Origin: Phycisphaerales bacterium
GTDB taxonomy: Bacteria; Planctomycetota; Phycisphaerae; Phycisphaerales; UBA1924
Reading direction: 5' to 3'
Assembly: GCA_020849105.1 (NCBI GenBank)
Contig: JADLGW010000028.1
Location: 1-64,000 of the forward strand
Length of the DNA stretch: 64,000 bases
The translations under genes were made by a program, and so were the position numbers. Under the pieces are notes generated by a model, which was not told the DNA's origin, did no database searches, and worked only from the letters and a program-made list of their open reading frames with translations. Below are positions 1-7,404 of this stretch, in pieces. How positions within the stretch are numbered: the stretch's first letter is position 1; the number at the start of each line of letters is the position of its first letter.

Positions 1-916
1 AGTCGGACAGGTTGCGGATGCCGTCGCCGTTGCAGTCGGCGTACGGGTCACCCAGCGCGAACTTCGTGGTGAAGCAGCCGAAGTCGGACAGGTTCAGCAC
101 GCCGTCCCCGTTGCAGTCCGGGTAGCACGGCACCGCGCCGGTGCCCAGGATCGCGATCTCCATCTCGGGGCCGTTCGGGGTCCAGGGCTGGGTGTTCACC
201 ACAGGGGTGCAGGCGCCGGTGGTGAGGTTCACCGTGCAGAACTGCCCCGTGCCGCCGCCCGTGTACATGCAGGCGTACAGGATGTTCGTATCCGGGTCGA
301 AGTCCATGCCCTGGGCGAAGTTCGCCAGGAGACCGGTCGGCCCGAGGATCGTGCAGACGCCCGTGTTCTTGTCGATCTTGCACATCTGGTCGGTGGCGAT
401 GTCGTGGATGTACATGTCGCCGGTGGGGCCGCAGGCAATCTCAATCCACAGCGCACCGGCCGGGCCGCCCGTGATCGGGGCGACGAGGGTCGTGGCGGCG
501 GTGGCCAGGTCAATCTTGAACAGGTTCTGCCCGCCCAGCATGTACATCGTGCTGGTGGTCTGGTCCCACGCCATGCCGCCGGCGTTGGCCTCGTTCAGGC
601 CCGGGCCGCTGAGCGTGGCGATGGGGGTGAAGGCACCGGTGCCGGTGTCGAACTTGCCCAGCTGGTTCGTCAGGGCGCCAGCCGAGTAGGTGATGCCGTA
701 CAGCGTGCCCGTGCTGTCAAACTCGATGGCGAAGCACGTCGCCGTCACCGGCCCGATGATGTTGAACGCCGGCGCATTGATCGGGAAACTCGCCATCTGC
801 TTGACAGGCGCCCGGTTGTCGATCACATACGCCGTGCTCTGGGCGACGGCGCTCGACGCAAAACCGGCACCCATGGCGGCCGCCAGACCCATCAGTTGAA
901 CACGAGACTTCATCAT
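1..916 (-). CDS. Secreted propeller-like protein with C-terminal GC-type dockerin repeats (3' end off the window)
   Basis: This is a partial gene read leftwards off the window edge. It starts at ATG 916 (a second ATG follows directly) behind a good AAGGAG ribosome site. The first 25 or so residues are a signal peptide ending near SAVAQS. The middle (about residues 30-255) has repeating short beta-strand units of the type LYGIT...LGKFDTGTG...ATLSG, as in SMP-30/DUF4394-like propellers. The tail has two dockerin-like calcium loops (DCNGDG..NLSDFGCF); the second is cut by the edge. Three other genes here share this tail. The tail is probably an export, anchoring or assembly module; its partner is not visible. 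The ligand of the propeller part is unknown. Confidence 0.85.
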   Translation of the reverse strand, partial: MMKSRVQLMGLAAAMGAGFASSAVAQSTAYVIDNRAPVKQMASFPINAPAFNIIGPVTATCFAIEFDSTGTLYGITYSAGALTNQLGKFDTGTGAFTPIATLSGPGLNEANAGGMAWDQTTSTMYMLGGQNLFKIDLATAATTLVAPITGGPAGALWIEIACGPTGDMYIHDIATDQMCKIDKNTGVCTILGPTGLLANFAQGMDFDPDTNILYACMYTGGGTGQFCTVNLTTGACTPVVNTQPWTPNGPEMEIAILGTGAVPCYPDCNGDGVLNLSDFGCFTTKFALGDPYADCNGDGIRNLSD

Positions 917-1048
917 CTGCTCCTTCTTCTCAAATCCGCAACTCGGTGATTCCGCGGCGACAGCGCCGCGCGAAGTACTCCACGACCGACACACAGCCAC
1001 GATGCTGGGACGGGCTCCCTCTCATCCTGCCGCGACAGGACCGCACTT

Positions 1049-1076
1049 AAACTACTGGAATGGCAGAGGTTGTCAA
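1049..1076 (-). promoter_or_regulatory. Sigma-70-like promoter of the left-edge dockerin gene
   Basis: Read on the minus strand there is a perfect TTGACA (1076-1071), a 16-nt spacer and TAGTTT (1054-1049). It points at the gene starting at 916 and would give a leader of roughly 130 nt. The -35 is strong and the -10 weak. Inferred from sequence only. Confidence 0.45.
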
Positions 1077-1124
1077 GGGGTCGGACACGATATTCCACCG
1101 CCCCTTACCTATCTTCACACGGGT

Positions 1125-2411
1125 TCATCCCACCCTCTCGCCCTTGAGTTCACGGCTCATCAGCCGCGCGATCGCCGCGAGCGGGTCGAGCCCCTCGTAC
1201 AGCACCGCGTGCACGGCGGCCGTTATCGGCATCTCCACCCGGTACTTCCGGGCCAGTGCCAGGACCGCCTTGGCCGTCGGCACGCCTTCCACCACGAACG
1301 GGCTCCGGCCCAGGTATGACTTCAGCGAGTCGCCGCGCCCCAGGGCCTCGCCCAGCGACCGGTTGCGCCCCTCCGGGCTGAAGCACGTTGTCGCCAGGTC
1401 TCCCACACCCCCAAGCCCGAAGAACGTCTCCTGGCTGGCGCCCATGGCCGCCCCCAGCCGGGTGATCTCCGCCAGGCCCCTCGCCAGGAGCGCCGACTTC
1501 GCGTTGTACCCGGCCTGCAAGCCGTCCAGTATCCCGGCCGCGATCGCGATCACGTTCTTCGTCGCCCCGGCCAGTTCCACGCCCAGCACGTCCGGATTGG
1601 TGTAGACGCGCAGCCAACTGGTCGAGAACAGCCGCTGCACCTGCCCGGCGAACTCCTGATCGTCACTTGCGGCGATCATCGTCGCGGGCATGCACCGCGC
1701 AAGTTCGGCCGCGATCGTCGGGCCGGAGAGCACACCAATACGACGCGGCCGCGCATCGGGGTCGTCCCGGAGGGTCTCCGCGATCACCTGGGTGGGCCGG
1801 CGGAGCGTCTCCGTCTCGATGCCCTTGGACACGGACAGGACCGCCGCCGTGGGCCGGACGTACGGCCGCAGGCGGGACCACGCGGAGGCCAGAAACTGCA
1901 CCGGAACCGCGGAGATGACCAGGTCGGCACGGGACAGCGCCTTCCGGTCCGAGAGGGCCACCTGCACGGTGTCCGGCAACCGGAAACCCGGCAGCCTGGG
2001 GCTCGACCGGGCTTGGGCAAGGTCGCCCGCCTCCGCATCGTCATGGGCCCAGATGACGACAGGGGGCACGGGGCTCCACGGGTCTTGATCCTGCGTCTCG
2101 GTGGCACGGCCCCGGTCCGGCGTGCCCAGGATTCCGGCGCAGACCAGTCCCATCTGCCCCGCCCCGAGAATGGCGATCGTCGGTCCAGAGTCGGTTCGGC
2201 CGCGTCCCTTGTCGCCCTGGCTCGGTCGTTTGGCGATTGGACACCTCCGGATCGAACCTGCCCCGAAACCGCGGCGTATCCCACGCGGGCATCGCCGCTC
2301 TCGGCGGCTACCATACGCCCCGCGCGGCAGGGTCGCGCTGGGGCAGGGCGAGCCGCGACGGAGTCGCGGGGGTACCACGGGGGGAACCGCCGGTCTTCTT
2401 CGGCGGGGCAT
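1125..2411 (-). CDS. gpsA: Glycerol-3-phosphate dehydrogenase [NAD(P)+]
   Basis: Makes sn-glycerol 3-phosphate from dihydroxyacetone phosphate for phospholipid synthesis in the cytoplasm. The Rossmann motif GAGQMG is followed by VSKGIE, SGPTIAAEL, the catalytic-lysine region GATKNVIAIAAG and FGLGGVGDLATTCFSPEGRN, all in family order. From the Rossmann strand to the stop there are about 350 residues, near the family length of about 330; a proline-rich insert lies before strand 2. The start is unclear. The only standard in-frame starts, ATG 2411 and GTG 2378, would add an Arg-rich extension of roughly 70-80 residues. A strong GGAGGT (2248-2243) sits 5 nt before an in-frame ATC at 2237, so the true start may be there. 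The outer limit is given here. The metal ATPase gene is divergent. Confidence 0.9.
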   Translation of the reverse strand: MPRRRRPAVPPVVPPRLRRGSPCPSATLPRGAYGSRRERRCPRGIRRGFGAGSIRRCPIAKRPSQGDKGRGRTDSGPTIAILGAGQMGLVCAGILGTPDRGRATETQDQDPWSPVPPVVIWAHDDAEAGDLAQARSSPRLPGFRLPDTVQVALSDRKALSRADLVISAVPVQFLASAWSRLRPYVRPTAAVLSVSKGIETETLRRPTQVIAETLRDDPDARPRRIGVLSGPTIAAELARCMPATMIAASDDQEFAGQVQRLFSTSWLRVYTNPDVLGVELAGATKNVIAIAAGILDGLQAGYNAKSALLARGLAEITRLGAAMGASQETFFGLGGVGDLATTCFSPEGRNRSLGEALGRGDSLKSYLGRSPFVVEGVPTAKAVLALARKYRVEMPITAAVHAVLYEGLDPLAAIARLMSRELKGERVG

Positions 2412-2452
2412 CAGGCTTCAACGGGGCTTTGGCCCCCACTTCCGGAGTCCCC

Positions 2453-4510
2453 ATGGCCACAGCCACAGCCCACGAGCACGGCCACACCCACGGCAAAGAG
2501 GACGACAACTGCTACATGGTGGCCTGCTCGCACGGGGAGGCCCAGAGCGAGGGGTTCATCGTGCTGGCGCTGGTCGGCGGCGTGCTGGTCCTTATTACGA
2601 CCATCTGCAACGTCTTCGGCCTCGCGAGTTCGGAGATCGGGCAACTGCCGGCCGCCATCGGGGCCATCCTGCTCTCCTGGCGGCTGTTCGGGGCCGCGAT
2701 CACGGAGATCCGGCGGAACCGGCCGTCCTCCTCCACGCTGGTCGCCATCGCGATCCTGGCCGCCCTGGCCAACCAGTCGTATCAGACAGCCGGGTGGCTG
2801 GCGTTCATCCTGCTCGCGGCCGACCAGATCGTGAGCCGGACGGCGTGGGGCGCCCAGCGGGCGATCGAGGAACTCGTCGGCCTGACGCCGGACGTCGCCC
2901 GCATCGTCGAGTCCGGCGCGGAGCGCGAGGTGTCGCTGTCGGAGGTCAAGGTCGGCCAGACGGTCCGCGTCCGGCCCGGCGAGAACCTGCCCGTGGACGG
3001 GCGCATCGCCGCCGGACGATCCAACGTCAACCAGGCGTCCCTGACCGGCGAGGCCATGCCGGTCGAGGTCGGCCCGGGCGACCCGGTCTACGCCGGCACC
3101 AGCAACCTGACCGGCGGCCTGGACGTGACCGTCACCCAGGTCGGTGCGGACACCACCATCGGCAAGGTGACGCAACTGATCCGCGAGGCCGAGTCCACCC
3201 GCACGCCCCGCCAGCTGCTCATCGAGCAGGTTGCCAGTTTCTTCGTTCCCATCGCGCTGTCGGTCGCCGCGATTGTCTGGTTTGTCAAGAGCCAGAGCAC
3301 CGATCCGGCGATCAAGAGCACCGCGACGCTCTCGGCCATCACCGTCCTGATCGTCGCCTGCCCCGCCTCGCTGCTGCTGTCGAGCCCCAGCGCCATGGTC
3401 GCCGCGTTCGCCGCGGCGGCACGCCTGGGAATCCTTATCAAACGCACGCAGTACCTGGAGGCATCGGCCTCCGTCGACGCCGTCGTGATGGACAAGACCG
3501 GCACCATGACCACCGGGCGGTTCGAGGTCACCAAACTCGTCCCGGCCACGGGTGTGGAGGGTGCCGAACTCCTGAAGGCCGCGGCCAACGGGGAGCAACA
3601 CTCGAACCACCCGCTGGCTCAGTCCATCGTGACGACAGCCCGGGCGGCCCGCATCGAGCCCGACGGCAGCACCGAGTATGAGGAACTGCACGGGCGCGGC
3701 GTGAAGGCGCGGACCAGCATGGGCGAACTTGCCGTCGGGCGCGCCAAGTGGCTGCTGGAACTGAAGCCCGGCATCAAGAGCGAGATCGAAGCGGTCGAGG
3801 CCAAGATCGAGGGCATGACCGGCGTGCATGTGATGCGCGACGGGCGGTACCTGGGGGCCGTGGGCCTCGAGGACAAGGTCCGCGGCAATACGCGCACCGT
3901 CGTTGGGCGCCTGCGTGAACTGGGTGTGCGGCACGTCGCGATCTTCACGGGCGACCGCCTGGGCGTCGCCAAACGCGTCGGTCTCTCCGTGGGCGTGGAC
4001 GCGATCGAGGCCGAGTGCCTGCCCGAGGAGAAGCACGAGCAGATCCGCGGGCTGGTGCGCGCGGGCTACCGCGTCATGATGGTCGGCGACGGCATCAACG
4101 ACGGCCCGTCTCTGGCGGCCGCGGACGTCGGCGTGGCGATGGGGCTGGAGGGGTCGGACGTCGCCGCCAACTCCGCGGGCGTGGCCCTGATGAACGACGA
4201 CCTGGCCCGTGTCCCGTTCCTCATTGAACTGGCCCGCAAGACACGGACGATCACCGCGCAGAACATCGCGGCGTCGATCATCATCGCGATCATCGGCCTG
4301 GTCCTGGCCGGCACGGGCCGGCTGGCCGAGACCGGGAGTTTCGCGGTCGGCATCGCGGCCCTCTACCACTTCGCCGGCGAGGTCTTCGTGCTCGCCAACA
4401 GTTTCCGCCTGTTCCGCTTCGGCGAGGGCTTCGCCGAGTCCGAGCAGGCCGTACCCGTCATCCGCAGGCGCGAGGCCAGCGTCCGCGGGCTCGTGCCGCG
4501 GACCGCGTAG
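2453..4510 (+). CDS. Heavy-metal-translocating P1B-type ATPase with a CPA membrane motif
   Basis: An inner-membrane metal efflux pump of 685 residues. There is no N-terminal HMA domain; instead the first 30 residues are His/Cys-rich (HEHGHTHG...CYMVACSHG), a likely metal-binding tail. Membrane helices precede the actuator domain (SLTGEAMPVEVG near residue 200). The transport-helix motif near residue 302 reads ACPASL, that is CPA rather than the usual CPC, CPH or SPC, so the metal cannot be assigned with confidence. Phosphorylation motif DKTGTMT is near 346, the HP motif (NHPLAQ) near 386 and the hinge GDGINDGPSLAAADVGVAMG near 545. ATG 2453 was chosen because the His-rich tail starts there; upstream in-frame codons look non-coding. 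Divergent from gpsA. Confidence 0.92.
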   Translation: MATATAHEHGHTHGKEDDNCYMVACSHGEAQSEGFIVLALVGGVLVLITTICNVFGLASSEIGQLPAAIGAILLSWRLFGAAITEIRRNRPSSSTLVAIAILAALANQSYQTAGWLAFILLAADQIVSRTAWGAQRAIEELVGLTPDVARIVESGAEREVSLSEVKVGQTVRVRPGENLPVDGRIAAGRSNVNQASLTGEAMPVEVGPGDPVYAGTSNLTGGLDVTVTQVGADTTIGKVTQLIREAESTRTPRQLLIEQVASFFVPIALSVAAIVWFVKSQSTDPAIKSTATLSAITVLIVACPASLLLSSPSAMVAAFAAAARLGILIKRTQYLEASASVDAVVMDKTGTMTTGRFEVTKLVPATGVEGAELLKAAANGEQHSNHPLAQSIVTTARAARIEPDGSTEYEELHGRGVKARTSMGELAVGRAKWLLELKPGIKSEIEAVEAKIEGMTGVHVMRDGRYLGAVGLEDKVRGNTRTVVGRLRELGVRHVAIFTGDRLGVAKRVGLSVGVDAIEAECLPEEKHEQIRGLVRAGYRVMMVGDGINDGPSLAAADVGVAMGLEGSDVAANSAGVALMNDDLARVPFLIELARKTRTITAQNIAASIIIAIIGLVLAGTGRLAETGSFAVGIAALYHFAGEVFVLANSFRLFRFGEGFAESEQAVPVIRRREASVRGLVPRTA

Positions 4511-4543
4511 GCGTCACGCTCCGCCCGGGGCTACTCTCCCGCG

Positions 4544-5551
4544 GTGACGGCCCAGGATGGTCCCAGCCTTCAAGTGCGGATCGCCGGCATCCGGCTCCGT
4601 AACCCCGTGATCCTCGCGGCCGGAACGTGCGGCCACCTCGACGAGATGGCGGACGTACTGGACCTGCCGCGGGTCGGTGCGATCGTGACCAAATCCATCA
4701 CGCGCCTGCCGCGGGAGGGCAACCCGACCTGGCGCATCCTGGAGTGCCGGGGCGGGATGCTCAACGCGATCGGCCTGGCGAACCCGGGGCTGGATTCCTT
4801 TGTCTCCCACGTCGCGCCGCGGATCGCGGGCGTCCCGTGCCCCGTGATCGGCTCCGTCGCCGGGTTCAGCATCGACGACTATGTACAGGTCGCGGCAGCA
4901 ATGGACGAGATTGATGCGCTGGCGGGCGTCGAACTCAACGTTTCGTGCCCGAACGTACACGGCGGGACGGAGTTCGGGTCGGACCCGGCGGCCCTGTCGG
5001 ATCTGGTGGCGAAGGTCCGCCCGGTCCTGAGTCGCAAGCCCATGATCGTCAAACTCAGCCCGATTGCGGCCGGGCTGCCGACAATCGTGGATATCGCGCG
5101 GGCCGCCATCACCCCGGCCGCGGCTGCCCGATCAGGTGGGGCTTCGCCCTCTGGCGGCCCTGACGGGCGTCCGGGCGCCGATGCCTTGTCCATTTCCAAC
5201 ACCATCCCAGCCATGGCGATCGACGTAGAGAGCCGCCGCCCGCGGCTCGCCAACACGACCGGCGGCCTGTCCGGCCCAGCCCTGCATCCTGTGGCGGTTC
5301 GGTTGGTGCATCTTGTCTACACCCAGGTGGCGAAGGATGCGGGGATCCAGGTCATCGGGGTCGGCGGCGTCTCCACATGGCGCGACGCCGCGGAGTTCAT
5401 TCTGGCCGGGGCCACCGCTGTACAGGTAGGCACCGCGCTCTTTGCCGACCCTCGCTGCCCGATCCGCATTGCCAAGGGCCTCAAGAACTGGACACTTCGG
5501 CAACATGTTTCTTCGATTGAGGAACTTGCCGGATCTGTTAGCCTCGCCTAA
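4544..5551 (+). CDS. pyrD: Dihydroorotate dehydrogenase, class 1B type
   Basis: Oxidises dihydroorotate to orotate in pyrimidine synthesis. It is an FMN TIM barrel of 335 residues: NPVILAAGTCGH at the N-terminus, GAIVTKSIT, the active-site cysteine in ELNVSCPNVHGG (class 1 enzymes use Cys, class 2 Ser), IVKLSP, and the FMN phosphate site IQVIGVGGVSTWRDAAEFILAGA. The LANTTGGLSGPALHPVAVRLV block favours class 1B (PyrD/PyrK-type), but no pyrK is nearby. It starts at GTG 4544. About 21 extra residues (near 190-210, rich in Ala, Gly, Pro and Ser) sit just before GADALSISNT, where relatives have none; this may be an in-frame repeat insertion. Confidence 0.93.
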   Translation: MTAQDGPSLQVRIAGIRLRNPVILAAGTCGHLDEMADVLDLPRVGAIVTKSITRLPREGNPTWRILECRGGMLNAIGLANPGLDSFVSHVAPRIAGVPCPVIGSVAGFSIDDYVQVAAAMDEIDALAGVELNVSCPNVHGGTEFGSDPAALSDLVAKVRPVLSRKPMIVKLSPIAAGLPTIVDIARAAITPAAAARSGGASPSGGPDGRPGADALSISNTIPAMAIDVESRRPRLANTTGGLSGPALHPVAVRLVHLVYTQVAKDAGIQVIGVGGVSTWRDAAEFILAGATAVQVGTALFADPRCPIRIAKGLKNWTLRQHVSSIEELAGSVSLA

Positions 5552-5640
5552 CCTCTGGGCCCTGTTCCAGAAAACAGAGTCCAAGGGGTGCCCGGTTGCA
5601 ATGGAACCGATCTTTCTCCGAACATGAATAGGATCGGGCG

Positions 5641-5976
5641 ATGCCCGGTGTTGGGCTGGCCTTGGCGATGAACGGAAATCGAGTGTCAGCGCGATCGAAG
5701 ATTGTGGTTGGGCTGGCCGTTGCGGCGGCAGGCATCGCGGTGGCCCTGATTGCCGCTCCGTGGGGGCCTGCGCCGCACGCGGAGCCCCTGTTCGCTGTTC
5801 CCGTCGCACCGGCGGTAGCGGCCGGGCATCAGCCGGCAGCGCGGGGCCCGATCCGGGTGACCAACGTCCCAGGCGGAACCCAGGGCCAGAGGTCGCCCGC
5901 GACCCCCGGCGTCGCACAACCGGCCACAGGCGGCACAACCGACAACTCCGCGGTTGCGGGCCGGGTGGTGCGGTAA
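5641..5976 (+). CDS. Small hypothetical protein with one membrane anchor
   Basis: A 111-residue protein of unrecognised family. One hydrophobic segment (KIVVGLAVAAAGIAVALIAA, about residues 20-40) follows a short basic N-terminus and could be a signal anchor. The rest is Pro/Ala/Gly/Thr-rich and probably disordered and periplasmic. An alternative ATG lies 27 nt downstream (5668). It stands alone between pyrD and a likely terminator at 6017-6054. No function is proposed. Confidence 0.5.
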   Translation: MPGVGLALAMNGNRVSARSKIVVGLAVAAAGIAVALIAAPWGPAPHAEPLFAVPVAPAVAAGHQPAARGPIRVTNVPGGTQGQRSPATPGVAQPATGGTTDNSAVAGRVVR

Positions 5977-6016
5977 CGCCGGGCGGGTACCGCGCGTATC
6001 ACACTCGTTAGCATTG

Positions 6017-6054
6017 AACGGGCCGCGGCACGGGTGTGGCCGCGACCCGTTTTT
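6017..6054 (+). terminator. Rho-independent terminator
   Basis: A 12-bp stem (AACGGGCCGCGG with CCGCGACCCGTT, one mismatch) around an 11-nt loop is followed by TTTTT. It would end transcription of the small gene at 5641-5976, just before the serine hydrolase start at 6069. Confidence 0.6.
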
Positions 6055-6068
6055 CGTTGGGTGACGCC

Positions 6069-7238
6069 ATGAAGATGCTGGCTGCGTTGTGCGCGGGGTT
6101 GATCCTGGCGGTGGCTGGCGCGCGGGCGCAGCCGAAGCCGCTGCCGGACCTGCTGGATCCGATCCGCACAAAGCACAAACTCCCGGCCCTGGGAGGGGCG
6201 ATCGTGACCACGGATGGGCTGGCGGCAATCGGGGTGTGCGGAGTTCGCCGCGCCGGCCACGACGAGGCGGTGACGGACAACGACCTGTGGCACCTGGGGT
6301 CGTGCACAAAGGCGATGACCGCGACGCTGGTGGCGCGGCTGGTGGAGCGGGGGACGCTCAAATGGATGACGACGCTCGGCCAGGGGCTGCCGGACATGAA
6401 CATGGACCCGGGCTGGCGCGACGTGACGCTGGAGCAACTCCTGTGCAACCGCGGCGGGGCGCCGAGCGGGCTGGAGAGGGATGGGCTGTGGGGGCGGCTG
6501 TGGCGCTTCCGCGGCGCGCCAACGGAGGCGCGGCGGCTGCTGACCGAGGGGGTGCTGAATCACCCGCCGGAGTACGAACCCGGGTCGAAGTTCCTCTACT
6601 CAAACTCCAACTTCGCGATCGCGGGGTACATGGCGGAGGCGGCGACAGGCACGGCCTGGGAGGACCTGATGCGGCGGGAGGTCTTCGGGCCGCTGGGCAT
6701 CACGTCCGCGGGCTTCGGGGCCCCCGGCAACCCTGTGTCAGGGGATTCCGGCGCCGATCAACCCCGCGGGCACTCGGCGGGCGTGCCGCTGGAGCCGGGG
6801 CCGTTCTCGCGGTCGGACAACCCGGTGGCCATCGGACCCGCGGGCATCGTGCACATGTCACTGGCGGACTGGAGCAGGTTTGTCACGGCGCACCTGCGTG
6901 GGGCGGCCGGGCTGGAGGTCCGTGCCGCGGACGGCACGCCCTTCCTGACGCCGGAATCGTGGACAAAACTGCACACGCCGCCGGCGGGCGGGTACGCCAT
7001 GGGCTGGTCGGTCGCGACCCGCCCGTGGGCCAAGGGGAACCAGGAAGGCGACACGGGGCTCGTGCTGACTCACAGCGGATCGAACACGATGTGGTACTGC
7101 GTAACGTGGCTGGCGCCGGAGCGCGGGTTCGCCGTGCTCGTCACCACGAATACGGCGGCGGACGGCGGACGGGCGACCGATGAGGCGGCGTCCGGGTTGA
7201 TCCGGTACTGGCTGAACCGGCGCCCGGACCGACCTTGA
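6069..7238 (+). CDS. Exported serine hydrolase, class C beta-lactamase family
   Basis: A 389-residue protein with a clean signal peptide (MKMLAALCAGLILAVAGARA). The three signatures of class C beta-lactamase/DD-peptidase-like hydrolases are present in order: SCTK (SxxK nucleophile, about residue 78), YSNSN (YxN, about 178) and HSGSN near 337 in place of the KTG box. It probably acts outside the cytoplasm on a peptide or ester; the family is broad, so no antibiotic role is claimed. ATG 6069 was chosen because the signal peptide begins there; an earlier in-frame ATG would lie across the terminator hairpin. Monocistronic. Confidence 0.85.
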   Translation: MKMLAALCAGLILAVAGARAQPKPLPDLLDPIRTKHKLPALGGAIVTTDGLAAIGVCGVRRAGHDEAVTDNDLWHLGSCTKAMTATLVARLVERGTLKWMTTLGQGLPDMNMDPGWRDVTLEQLLCNRGGAPSGLERDGLWGRLWRFRGAPTEARRLLTEGVLNHPPEYEPGSKFLYSNSNFAIAGYMAEAATGTAWEDLMRREVFGPLGITSAGFGAPGNPVSGDSGADQPRGHSAGVPLEPGPFSRSDNPVAIGPAGIVHMSLADWSRFVTAHLRGAAGLEVRAADGTPFLTPESWTKLHTPPAGGYAMGWSVATRPWAKGNQEGDTGLVLTHSGSNTMWYCVTWLAPERGFAVLVTTNTAADGGRATDEAASGLIRYWLNRRPDRP

Positions 7239-7243
7239 TGAAG

Positions 7244-7318
7244 TGCCGAGGGGGGGACTCGAACCCCCGACCTCCGGGTTATGAATCCAGCGCTCTAAAC
7301 CAGCTGAGCTACCTCGGC
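7244..7318 (-). tRNA. tRNA-Met (anticodon CAT)
   Basis: The minus-strand sequence folds as a full cloverleaf: acceptor GCCGAGG/CCTCGGC with A discriminator, D arm GCTC...GAGC, anticodon loop TTCATAA, and a T arm GGGGGTTCGAGTCCCCC. The CAT anticodon and the AGCTCAGCTGG..AGAGCGCTGG pattern suit an elongator Met tRNA. A tRNA-Ile with modified CAT cannot be excluded from sequence alone. CCA is not encoded. Confidence 0.93.
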
Positions 7319-7404
7319 GTCGGCGGAACTATACGCAAACGAGCCCCGAGCGTGAGCGAACGGGCCGCGCGGCACCGCGCGTCGCTCCCTGACGGCCGCG
7401 TCTC

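Noticed and set aside
2411-4369. A 652-codon minus-strand frame opposite the metal ATPase
   Set aside because: It is His/Asp/Arg/Gly-rich with no recognisable motif; the plus strand has all P-type ATPase motifs.
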